From Pseudomonas saliphila (lineage in GTDB: Bacteria; Pseudomonadota; Gammaproteobacteria; Pseudomonadales; Pseudomonadaceae), in the NCBI RefSeq assembly GCF_008638345.1, contig NZ_VTVA01000001.1, positions 1-64,000 on the forward strand: a stretch of DNA of 64,000 nt, written 5' to 3'. The notes under the pieces were generated by a model that ran no database searches, was not told where the DNA came from, and saw nothing but the letters and a program-made list of their open reading frames with translations. Made by a program: the position numbers and the translations under genes. Of the stretch, positions 57,095 to 64,000 are shown in pieces. Positions within the stretch are counted from its first letter, which is position 1; each line of letters starts with the position of its first letter.

Positions 57095-58462
57095 ATGGAA
57101 TCACTCATATCCATCATCAACGCCATTAACGGCGTGGTCTGGGGACCGGCCATGCTGGCCTTGCTGGCGGGAACGGGCCTGTACCTGACGCTAGGCCTCA
57201 AGCTCCTTCCACAGCGCAAGCTGTTCTATGGCTTCCGCATGCTGTGGCGGGGCAGGAAAAGCACCGAGGAAGGCGACATCAGCCCCTTTAACGCCTTGAT
57301 GACCGCCCTGTCGGCTACCGTCGGCACGGGGAATATCGCTGGCGTGGCGACCGCCGTCTTTTTTGGCGGGCCGGGCGCCCTGTTCTGGATGTGGGTCATC
57401 GCGGTAGTCGGCATGGCCACCAAGTTCTGCGAAGCGGTACTTGCCGTGCATTACCGTGAAAAGGATGCACTGGGCAACCACGTCGGCGGGCCTATGTATT
57501 ACATCCGTAATGGTCTGGGACACAAATGGAAATGGCTGGGCGTGCTCTTCGCGATTTTCGGTATGCTGGCGGGCTTTGGTATCGGTAACACCATCCAGTC
57601 CAACTCGGTATCCGATGCACTGCAGAGCACCTTTGGCATTCAGCCAATGATCACCGGCCTGGTCATCGCCGTACTGGTTGCACTGGTACTGATTGGCGGC
57701 ATCAAGCGTATCGGTGAGGTTGCTGGCAAGCTGGTCCCGATCATGGCGATCTTCTATGTCGGGGGTGGTCTGATCATTCTCATCACCCATGCCAGCGAGA
57801 TTCCCGAGGCACTGCGGCTGATCTTCTACCACGCATTCAACCCGACCGCCGCAGCCGGTGGCTTTGCCGGTGCAACCATCTGGGCAGCAATTCGCTTCGG
57901 TGTGGCCCGCGGTGTGTTCTCCAACGAAGCCGGCCTGGGTAGTGCACCTATCGCCCACGCCGCAGCCAAGACCAACAATCCGATCCGCCAAGGCACGGTT
58001 GCAATGCTCGGCACCTTCATCGACACCATCATCATTTGCTCGATCACCGGACTGGTGATCATGGTGACCGGTGCCTGGCAGAGTGGCGAAAATGGTGCAT
58101 CACTCTCTGCCCATGCGTTCAATCTGGGCCTTCCGGGTGGTTGGGGCCAATACATTGTGAGTATCGGTCTGGCTATTTTTGCCTTCACCACCATCATCGG
58201 CTGGAGCTTCTACAGCGAAAAGTGCACCCAGTTCCTGTTCGGTGAGCGCTCCAACATACCCTTCCGTGTTCTCTGGGTCATTGCGATTCCGCTCGGCACC
58301 CTGCCGATGATCGATCTGGGCACCATCTGGCTAGTGGCCGACACCCTGAACGCGATGATGGCTATTCCTAACCTGCTGGCACTGTTGATGCTCAGCCCGG
58401 TAGTCTTCCGACTGACCAAGGATTACTTCAATAATCCAGCGGCAGTTGCCGATACACAGTAA
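57095..58462 (+). CDS. Alanine/glycine:cation symporter, AGCS family
   Basis: A 455-residue sodium-coupled amino acid symporter with about 11 helices. AGCS signatures include [30 protein letters not shown] (about 68-97), [10 protein letters not shown], and [30 protein letters not shown] ribosome-binding site precedes the ATG. Substrate is likely alanine, glycine or a similar small amino acid. It sits between the DUF1631 gene and nadC, an uncommon place compared with other pseudomonads from memory. Confidence 0.93.
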   Translation: MESLISIINAINGVVWGPAMLALLAGTGLYLTLGLKLLPQRKLFYGFRMLWRGRKSTEEGDISPFNALMTALSATVGTGNIAGVATAVFFGGPGALFWMWVIAVVGMATKFCEAVLAVHYREKDALGNHVGGPMYYIRNGLGHKWKWLGVLFAIFGMLAGFGIGNTIQSNSVSDALQSTFGIQPMITGLVIAVLVALVLIGGIKRIGEVAGKLVPIMAIFYVGGGLIILITHASEIPEALRLIFYHAFNPTAAAGGFAGATIWAAIRFGVARGVFSNEAGLGSAPIAHAAAKTNNPIRQGTVAMLGTFIDTIIICSITGLVIMVTGAWQSGENGASLSAHAFNLGLPGGWGQYIVSIGLAIFAFTTIIGWSFYSEKCTQFLFGERSNIPFRVLWVIAIPLGTLPMIDLGTIWLVADTLNAMMAIPNLLALLMLSPVVFRLTKDYFNNPAAVADTQ

Positions 58463-58475
58463 GCGATAAGCAAAC

Positions 58476-58499
58476 AGCCCGTCCCGCCCGGGACGGGCT
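58476..58499 (+). terminator. Hairpin downstream of the AGCS gene
   Basis: A 10-bp perfect stem AGCCCGTCCC/GGGACGGGCT with a 4-nt loop. The T-run is nearly absent, so termination may be partial. Confidence 0.6.
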
Positions 58500-58557
58500 T
58501 CGCCTGCCAATCGGGTATACTCGCCGCCATCAATTACGTGCGACGGAGCCCTATCTC

Positions 58558-59406
58558 ATGCCCAACCTGACCCTCGAAAGCCTGCAGACCATCATTCCAG
58601 AGGATGTGCGGCGCGCATTGGCCGAGGATGTCGGTGACGGCGATATCACCGCTGCACTGATCCCCGCCGACCGGCACGCCAACGCGACCATCATCACCCG
58701 CGAGACGGCCACGCTATGCGGCACCGCCTGGGCCGACGAGGTGTTCCGCCAAATCGACCCAACTATCCGGGTGCAGTGGCTTGCCAGCGATGGCGACCGG
58801 ATCGAAGCCAACCAGCCCTTCTGCAAGCTCGAGGGGCCGGCGCGCGGATTGTTGACTGGCGAACGCACGGCGCTGAATTTCATCCAGACGCTTTCCGCGA
58901 CCGCCACCAGCAGCCGCTATTACGCTGACCTGGTCAAAGATACCGGCGTGCGCCTGCTGGACACCCGCAAGACGCTACCCGGCCTGCGCATGGCGCAGAA
59001 GTATGCGGTGACCTGTGGTGGCTGTGATAACCACCGGATCGGCCTGTTCGATGCCTTTCTGATTAAGGAGAACCACATTGCCGCCTGTGGCGGGATTGAT
59101 GCGGCCATTGCGCAGGCGCGCAGCCTGGCACCGAACAAGTCGGTGGAAGTCGAAGTGGAAACCCTTGAGGAACTGAAAGAGGCACTGCATGGTGGCGCAG
59201 ATATCATCATGCTGGACGAATTGAGCCATGAGGACATGCGTACAGCGGTGGGGCTGGCAGCAGGTAAAGCCAAGCTCGAAGCGTCCGGCGGAATCACCGA
59301 GGCGACGCTGCGCAGCATCGCCGAAACCGGCGTGGACTTCATCTCCATCGGCGGCATGACCAAACATGTCCGCGCCGTTGACCTGTCGATGCGCCTGACC
59401 ATGTAA
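58558..59406 (+). CDS. nadC: Nicotinate-nucleotide pyrophosphorylase (carboxylating)
   Basis: A 282-residue quinolinate phosphoribosyltransferase of de novo NAD synthesis. Substrate-binding residues are visible in [36 protein letters not shown] and [20 protein letters not shown]. The PRPP-binding SGGITEAT and SIGGMTKH are near the C-terminus. Length is standard. Confidence 0.98.
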   Translation: MPNLTLESLQTIIPEDVRRALAEDVGDGDITAALIPADRHANATIITRETATLCGTAWADEVFRQIDPTIRVQWLASDGDRIEANQPFCKLEGPARGLLTGERTALNFIQTLSATATSSRYYADLVKDTGVRLLDTRKTLPGLRMAQKYAVTCGGCDNHRIGLFDAFLIKENHIAACGGIDAAIAQARSLAPNKSVEVEVETLEELKEALHGGADIIMLDELSHEDMRTAVGLAAGKAKLEASGGITEATLRSIAETGVDFISIGGMTKHVRAVDLSMRLTM

Positions 59407-59411
59407 GGAAC

Positions 59412-59430
59412 GGCCGGCATTGCGCCGGCC
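59412..59430. terminator. Convergent hairpin between nadC and the LtaS-like gene
   Basis: GGCCGGC/GCCGGCC with a 5-nt loop between two convergent stop codons. No U-tract. Confidence 0.5.
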
Positions 59431-59437
59431 ACCTGGT

Positions 59438-61474
59438 TCAGTCGCGCACGTTCTCGTAAAGCATATAGTGCGATGTTTCGTACAGACCGCGCGTCAGCGG
59501 CAGCAGCCGCTGATATTCCTCGGGGTAGCGTTCAGCGACATTATCCAATGGCGTGTCCGAGTCCAGATCATGCAGGCTGGGATTGCTGCCGTCATAGTTC
59601 ATCTGTAACAGGAAATCCTTGGTCACCGCGCCAATCAGCGGGAAGGAGCCTTCACGCAGCACCAATGGCACAACCCTTTCTCCTTCTGGTGCAGGCATCT
59701 GCAGATCACGCCCAAGCGTACGATTCTCATAGTCCAGGCCGAGCAAGCCCGCCACGGTGGGCAGCAGATCGGCCAGACCCACGGCCTCCTCAAACTCTCT
59801 TGGCTTCAACAGTTCAGGGGCGTAAATCAGCATCGGCACGTGGTTGCTTTCCAGACCCAGCTTGTCGAAGGCGGGCTTCATGTAATCGATGTTGGCAATA
59901 CGCGTATTGTGGTCGCCGAACAGCACGAAGATGGTGTTCTCGAAATAGCCGCTCTCCTTCGCCATCTCCATGAAGCGCCCGATGTTGTAATCCAGCAGCC
60001 GTGCGGCATTGTACTGCTCCACGCTGCGCGAGCCCGCCGCCTGGACTTCTTCAAGTGTTCTGTCGATCACCTGGAAATCGTCATTATTCTCCGGAATCGT
60101 AAAAGGCCGATGGTTACCAGCTGTCTGGATATAGGCAAAGAACGGCTTGTCCTTCGGCAGGTCGCGCAGGATCTGGTCGGTTTCCTTGAACAGGTCCAGG
60201 TCAGAAATACCCCACACATCAACATTCGGCGACTGCCAGCCGCCCTCCTCGTAGAGTTTGATGCCGTCTATGCTCTGCCGGATCAGGGCGTTCATGTTGG
60301 CCCATCCGGAGTTGCCGCCGATGGTGTAGATCTTGTGATAGTCGGGTAGCGCATTGATCAAGGTGTGCTGGTTGGTGATCAAGGGGTTGCGCGTGGCCGT
60401 TTCCTGGCGCGACACATCCGGAATCCCGGTAATGCTGGCCCAGACCGTCTTGGCAGTGCCTGTGACCGGCACATAAAAGTGACGGAAGAACCAGCTTTCA
60501 CCGGCCATGCGGTCCAGGTTCGGGGTTGGGTCCAGCGGGTTACCGTAGACACCGACTGCGGTAGTGCCGAGGGACTCCAGCATCACGAACACCACGTTAG
60601 GCGACTGCGCAGCAGCCAGCTGATGCGAGTGCGGCGCGACCTGGCGCGATAGCGTCAGCGCCTCGGCATCCGGCTCGGCCACGCCCAGGTACTGGCTGAT
60701 CTGGGGATAATGTTCGCGCACCTGCTCCAGGTCATAGCGATCCTGCGGAACCAGCAAGGTATCGTAGAAAAAGATCACCGGATTCAAACCCAGCGCACCC
60801 AGTTGCGTGTCGCCGGCGAAAAACGCATCGTTCCACCGCAGCGGCACCGGGTTTTCCAGGTTCAGGTTGCTGTAACGGCCGAGCAGCGCCAGGAACACCA
60901 CAATGACCATCGCCACGCTGCCGACGATCCGCGACCACAGGCTGATGCGCTTCTCCCGGCGATTGAGGGTGATCTTTTCCAGAGACCAGAGTGCGTAGAA
61001 CACCGGCAGCAACAGCGCCAGCCACCCCAGAGTAATCCACACCACCGGGTAGCTTTCCCAGACCATCTGCTGGGAAATCTGCACGTCGGCGATAAACTTC
61101 AATGCCGAGGCGTTCAAACGCACGCCCAAATAAGCGTAGTGTCCGAAATCGAGGAAATAGATCACCAGGATGACCGCCAACGCGAGCAGCAGGTAGGTGC
61201 GACCCACCCAGCGCAGCAGCTTCGAGCGCAAGCTGTTCCAGTAGGGTAACCAGGCCAGGAACATCGTCGGCAGCATTAACAGGATAGCCAGGCGCAGGTC
61301 GAAACGAACGCCGACGCCCAATGTTTCGAGTACCAGGCCCCAGGGCTGGTCAACACCTGGATCCACCGACGAGAACGCCACCAGAAAGATGCCGCGCAAC
61401 GCCACCAGCAGCAGAAACAGAACCGCCACTCCGCCCACAAAATAGTGCAGGCGCCGTGAATGCAACCAGGCCAT
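59438..61474 (-). CDS. LTA synthase/sulfatase family membrane phosphotransferase
   Basis: A 678-residue LtaS/OpgB-type enzyme. Five N-terminal helices occupy about 10-200. The periplasmic alkaline-phosphatase-like domain starts near residue 290. Metal and catalytic residues are visible: Glu 300 in VFVMLESLG, the predicted nucleophile Thr 343 in GTAKTVWAS, and the Asp-His pair of LFGDHNTR. Gram-negative members transfer phosphoglycerol or phosphoethanolamine groups, for instance to periplasmic glucans. The exact acceptor is unknown. It is probably monocistronic. Confidence 0.9.
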   Translation of the reverse strand: MAWLHSRRLHYFVGGVAVLFLLLVALRGIFLVAFSSVDPGVDQPWGLVLETLGVGVRFDLRLAILLMLPTMFLAWLPYWNSLRSKLLRWVGRTYLLLALAVILVIYFLDFGHYAYLGVRLNASALKFIADVQISQQMVWESYPVVWITLGWLALLLPVFYALWSLEKITLNRREKRISLWSRIVGSVAMVIVVFLALLGRYSNLNLENPVPLRWNDAFFAGDTQLGALGLNPVIFFYDTLLVPQDRYDLEQVREHYPQISQYLGVAEPDAEALTLSRQVAPHSHQLAAAQSPNVVFVMLESLGTTAVGVYGNPLDPTPNLDRMAGESWFFRHFYVPVTGTAKTVWASITGIPDVSRQETATRNPLITNQHTLINALPDYHKIYTIGGNSGWANMNALIRQSIDGIKLYEEGGWQSPNVDVWGISDLDLFKETDQILRDLPKDKPFFAYIQTAGNHRPFTIPENNDDFQVIDRTLEEVQAAGSRSVEQYNAARLLDYNIGRFMEMAKESGYFENTIFVLFGDHNTRIANIDYMKPAFDKLGLESNHVPMLIYAPELLKPREFEEAVGLADLLPTVAGLLGLDYENRTLGRDLQMPAPEGERVVPLVLREGSFPLIGAVTKDFLLQMNYDGSNPSLHDLDSDTPLDNVAERYPEEYQRLLPLTRGLYETSHYMLYENVRD

Positions 61475-61529
61475 ATTGGCTCCTAAAATAGTCTCTATTG
61501 GCCACCCGAGAGGTCAGGCTTGCCGTTGT

Positions 61530-61712
61530 TCAAACCGGGCGAGGACGCCCATGGCGAGCGTAAAGCGTTCCGTTCCCACCGAGTCCGGGCGCAAGCGTTG
61601 TTGGGTCGACCATCGGCAGCTGTCCGCCATGCAGACAATGGTACCGGCTGAACCGCTCGGCACTGTACAGCCGCTGACTGTCAGCAGGCAACCGGGAGTT
61701 GACCGGCAGCAT
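61530..61712 (-). CDS. Questionable small hypothetical protein
   Basis: An open frame of 60 codons begins MLPVNSRLPADSQRLYSAER, 30 nt after the HAD phosphatase stop on the same strand. Codon usage is not unlike its neighbours, but no family is recognised and no ribosome-binding site is clear. It could be a degenerate gene remnant or simply non-coding DNA of the 267-nt gap. Confidence 0.2.
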   Translation of the reverse strand: MLPVNSRLPADSQRLYSAERFSRYHCLHGGQLPMVDPTTLAPGLGGNGTLYARHGRPRPV

Positions 61713-61741
61713 GCCGTCCAGCGCGTTCCAACGCGACCCAG

Positions 61742-62338
61742 TCACGCCTCGGCGAGGCAACGAATCCGGTCAAGCAGCTTCAGGCAGTCAGCGGCATGCC
61801 AGTCGGTCAGATCTGGCCAGCTGTTTTGCGGATGCACCAGGCAAGTGTGGCAGCCCGCGGCCCGACCAGTCTCCACATCGAAACGAAAATCGCCGACCAT
61901 GATCACCTCGGATGCGGGCAGTCGCCAGGCCTCCAGCAACTGATGAATACCATCCGGATCGGGTTTGGGCAGCGCTTCATTGCGTCCCAACACATACTCA
62001 GGCTGGAAGCAGTCGAGCACGCCGATAATGTCGAGCGAAGCCATTGCTACCGACTGCAGATTACGGGTGAGGATACCCAATTGCAGATTTTGTGCATGCA
62101 GATGGCGGATCAGCTCTGCGGCGCCGGGTGCTGCCTGCACACCGGCGGCCAGACGCAGCTCGATGGCATCCAGCTGTGCACTCAGGTCCTGCCGGTGCGT
62201 TACCGGAAGCCGTGCGATATGTCCGAGGATATCCTCATCCGGCGGAATACCCAGTTCCCGGCGAATCGCCGGAAAATCGTGCTGAGCGACCGTGAGCGTG
62301 CCGTCCAGATCGAAGATCCATCCGTGCAAATCTTTCAT
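61742..62338 (-). CDS. HAD-family phosphatase
   Basis: A 198-residue haloacid dehalogenase-superfamily hydrolase, subfamily IA. Motif I FDLDGTLT has the nucleophile Asp 10 and acid/base Asp 12. Motif II lies at ILTRN. Motif III is the Lys in LPKPDPDG and motif IV the acidic MVGDFRFD. The length and cap size fit phosphoglycolate phosphatase-like enzymes, but the substrate is uncertain. It starts 3 nt after the tesB stop codon, so the two form an operon. Confidence 0.9.
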   Translation of the reverse strand: MKDLHGWIFDLDGTLTVAQHDFPAIRRELGIPPDEDILGHIARLPVTHRQDLSAQLDAIELRLAAGVQAAPGAAELIRHLHAQNLQLGILTRNLQSVAMASLDIIGVLDCFQPEYVLGRNEALPKPDPDGIHQLLEAWRLPASEVIMVGDFRFDVETGRAAGCHTCLVHPQNSWPDLTDWHAADCLKLLDRIRCLAEA

Positions 62339-62341
62339 GGG

Positions 62342-63205
62342 TTAACCGGGCATTTTGCGCATCAGGGATTCCTGGACCACTGATGCCACCAGAACGCCGT
62401 CCTGGCTGAATATCTGGCCCCTCGACAGGCCCCGTGCGCCGCTGGCGACCGGGCTTTCCATGGCGTAAAGCAACCACTCATTCATGCGCAGCGGATTGTG
62501 GTACCACAGCGCGTGATCGAGGCTGGCGACCTGCATTTCCCCGCCCCAGCTGGAGATACCATGGGGCAGCAATGCAGTACCCAGCAAATGGAAGTCCGAC
62601 GCATAGGCCAACAGATACCGGTGCAGTTGCGGATCGTCAGGCAACTTGCCGTCCGCGCGGAACCACATATAGCGAACCGGTTCGGCAGGCTCCGGATTGA
62701 ACGGATTGAAAATGCCCACCGGCCGGATTTCGATCGGCTTGTCGACCAGCACCTTGTCACGCAACGCTTCCGGTATCAGATGTCGATACTGGCGGGTCAG
62801 CTGTGTTTCGTTGAGCAGGTCATCAGGACCAGGTACATCAGGCATCGTTGTCTGATGGCGATAGCCTTCCTCCTCGCCATGGAAGGAACAGATCAGCGTA
62901 AATATCGGCTTACCCTTCTGTACGGCCTGCACCCGGCGCGTAGTGAAACTGCCGCCATCACGCACAGGATCCACCTGATAGACGATCGGTAATGTCGCGT
63001 CACCAGGGCGCAGAAAATAGCCGTGGGCCGAGTGCACGTGGCGCTCGGGATCCACTGTCTGGGTCGCCGCCGAGAGTGACTGGCCGAATACCTGACCACC
63101 AAACAACTGGCGAAAGCCCAGGTCCTGGCTAGCGCCACGGAACAGATTCTCTTCGATTTTTTCCAGCGCCAACAGGCTAACCAGATCATCCAGCATCTGG
63201 GTCAT
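62342..63205 (-). CDS. tesB: Acyl-CoA thioesterase II
   Basis: A 287-residue TesB, a double hot-dog enzyme that hydrolyses medium- and long-chain acyl-CoA. Typical segments are NLFRGASQDLGFRQLFGGQVFGQ (about 17-39), VHSAHGYFLRPGD, SLDHALWYHNPLR with the conserved Asp, and the C-terminal GLSRGQIFSQDGVLVASVVQE. It is the first gene of a two-gene unit with the HAD phosphatase. Confidence 0.96.
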   Translation of the reverse strand: MTQMLDDLVSLLALEKIEENLFRGASQDLGFRQLFGGQVFGQSLSAATQTVDPERHVHSAHGYFLRPGDATLPIVYQVDPVRDGGSFTTRRVQAVQKGKPIFTLICSFHGEEEGYRHQTTMPDVPGPDDLLNETQLTRQYRHLIPEALRDKVLVDKPIEIRPVGIFNPFNPEPAEPVRYMWFRADGKLPDDPQLHRYLLAYASDFHLLGTALLPHGISSWGGEMQVASLDHALWYHNPLRMNEWLLYAMESPVASGARGLSRGQIFSQDGVLVASVVQESLMRKMPG

Positions 63206-63426
63206 AGGTTACATTCCTCGACAACATCGGCCGCAGCCTGAACAACTGAGAGAGCTGCCGCGACTCCGTGTCGCAGCAATTTGGGGAGGCGAGTTTACAT
63301 TGCCTGCATACCTCACGCACTTAGAGTATGGCGCGGCAAACAGGACTAAAACACTCAACCTCATTATCAGAATAGTTGACTCCAGGGTTAAACTGCAGCG
63401 CCCCGCCGTCAGACAGAGACTACTAT

Positions 63427-64000
63427 CGTGCACAGCCAACCCATTTCTGCTGATTCGTCAGTTGCCATTATTGGCGGCGGCCCGGCGGGCCTGATGGCCG
63501 CCGAGACCCTGGCACGCGCCGGCGCCCGGGTTACCGTCTACGATGCCATGCCCTCGGTAGGACGCAAATTTCTGCTGGCCGGCGTCGGCGGGATGAACAT
63601 TACTCACTCGGAACCGAAAGCCGCGTTCATCCAGCGTTACCGCGAAGCCAGTCCCTGGGTTGCCGAATGGCTGGAATCCTTTGATGCGGACCGGCTATGT
63701 GACTGGATTCACGATCTGAATATCGACACCTTCATCGGCTCTTCAGGCCGGGTGTTCCCGGTAGAGATGAAAGCTGCGCCGCTGCTGCGCGCCTGGTTAC
63801 GGCGGCTACGTGAAGCCGGGGTCGACATCCAGACCCGGCATCGCTGGCTGGGCTGGGATGCACAGGGGCACCTCTCATTCGCCACCCCTGCGGGCATCAC
63901 ATCCGTGCACGCCAGTGCCGTTGTGCTGGCGCTCGGCGGCGGCAGTTGGGCGCGCCTGGGATCGGATGGCGCCTGGACCTCGCTACTGAGCGCCCGGGGC
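63427..64000 (+). CDS. NAD(P)/FAD-dependent oxidoreductase (BaiN/TIGR03862-like flavoprotein), truncated by the window edge
   Basis: An open frame from a GTG at 63427 runs to the right edge without a stop (191 codons visible). The FAD-binding motif is IIGGGPAGLMAAETLARAGA (residues 14-33). It is followed by GRKFLLAGVGGMNITHSEP, the signature of the HI0933/BaiN-like flavoprotein family, and GSSGRVFPVEMKAAPLL. A second cofactor segment, VLALGGGSWARLGSDG, lies near the edge. Physiological substrate unknown. The GTG start is the first in-frame start before the FAD motif; no strong ribosome-binding site is seen. Confidence 0.88.

Overview
The window is a chromosomal segment of a gammaproteobacterium of the family Pseudomonadaceae. 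The protein sequences and gene order are Pseudomonas-like: recX-recA / pncC / mutS / fdxA / rsmZ, then groEL-groES-fxsA, ampG-mscS-yajQ-panE, and ampE-ampD-DUF1631-nadC. The moderate GC content by eye, the TRAP transporters and the many organic-acid genes would fit a marine-type lineage such as Halopseudomonas (an inference only). There are no rRNA operons, insertion sequences, CRISPR arrays or intact prophage genes.

Layout. 1-950: a small accessory-looking strip (an edge-truncated hypothetical gene and a lipoprotein) downstream of a tRNA-Ser(GGA) gene. 1.2-5.4 kb: crotonase, YdjM-like hydrolase, MFS transporter, AzlCD exporter. 5.5-10.1 kb: the two-component pair CrbS/CrbR (MxtR/ErdR) with dgkA between them. 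10.3-13.6 kb: a DMT transporter, an AtoE short-chain fatty-acid transporter and a divergent IclR regulator with a palindromic operator between them. 13.8-18.8 kb: a periplasmic protein, a beta-CASP nuclease, a LOG-family protein, recX, recA (with an SOS box) and pncC. 18.86-25.1 kb: a 6 kb catabolic insert (TetR, fused TRAP permease, TAXI binding protein, CoA ligase) between pncC and mutS. It is bracketed by two diverged copies of the mutS upstream region and start codon. 25.1-28.6 kb: mutS, fdxA and an unannotated RsmZ-type regulatory RNA on the minus strand, with its own promoter, GacA box and terminator. 28.7-31.3 kb: groEL-groES with a sigma-32 promoter, then fxsA. 31.6-42.8 kb: a second accessory catabolic block (chemoreceptor, IclR, CoA ligase, DctPQM TRAP transporter, DcaP-type porin, SDR dehydrogenase). 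42.8-64 kb: mostly core genes (DUF481 protein, ATL protein, ampG, mscS, yajQ, REC-degenerate GGDEF, panE, cobalamin adenosyltransferase, chemoreceptor, ampE, ampD, DUF1631, an AGCS symporter, nadC, an LtaS-like enzyme, a HAD phosphatase, tesB and an edge-truncated flavoprotein).

How the genes work together. Several sets concern carboxylic acids: sensing of acetate-type carbon (CrbS/R), uptake of short-chain acids (AtoE), and two independent modules that pair a TRAP transporter with an acyl-CoA ligase. The first gene of each TRAP system and the porin gene carry CA-rich Hfq/Crc-type motifs at their start codons. This suggests that all three are under catabolite repression. Peptidoglycan recycling is represented by ampG and ampD-ampE about 8 kb apart. 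Genome maintenance is represented by recA-recX, mutS and the ATL protein.

The strongest observations are the RsmZ gene with its regulatory sites, the duplicated mutS leader flanking a catabolic insert, the co-location of crbS and crbR, and the Crc-type motifs. References to PAO1 gene order are from memory and were not looked up.
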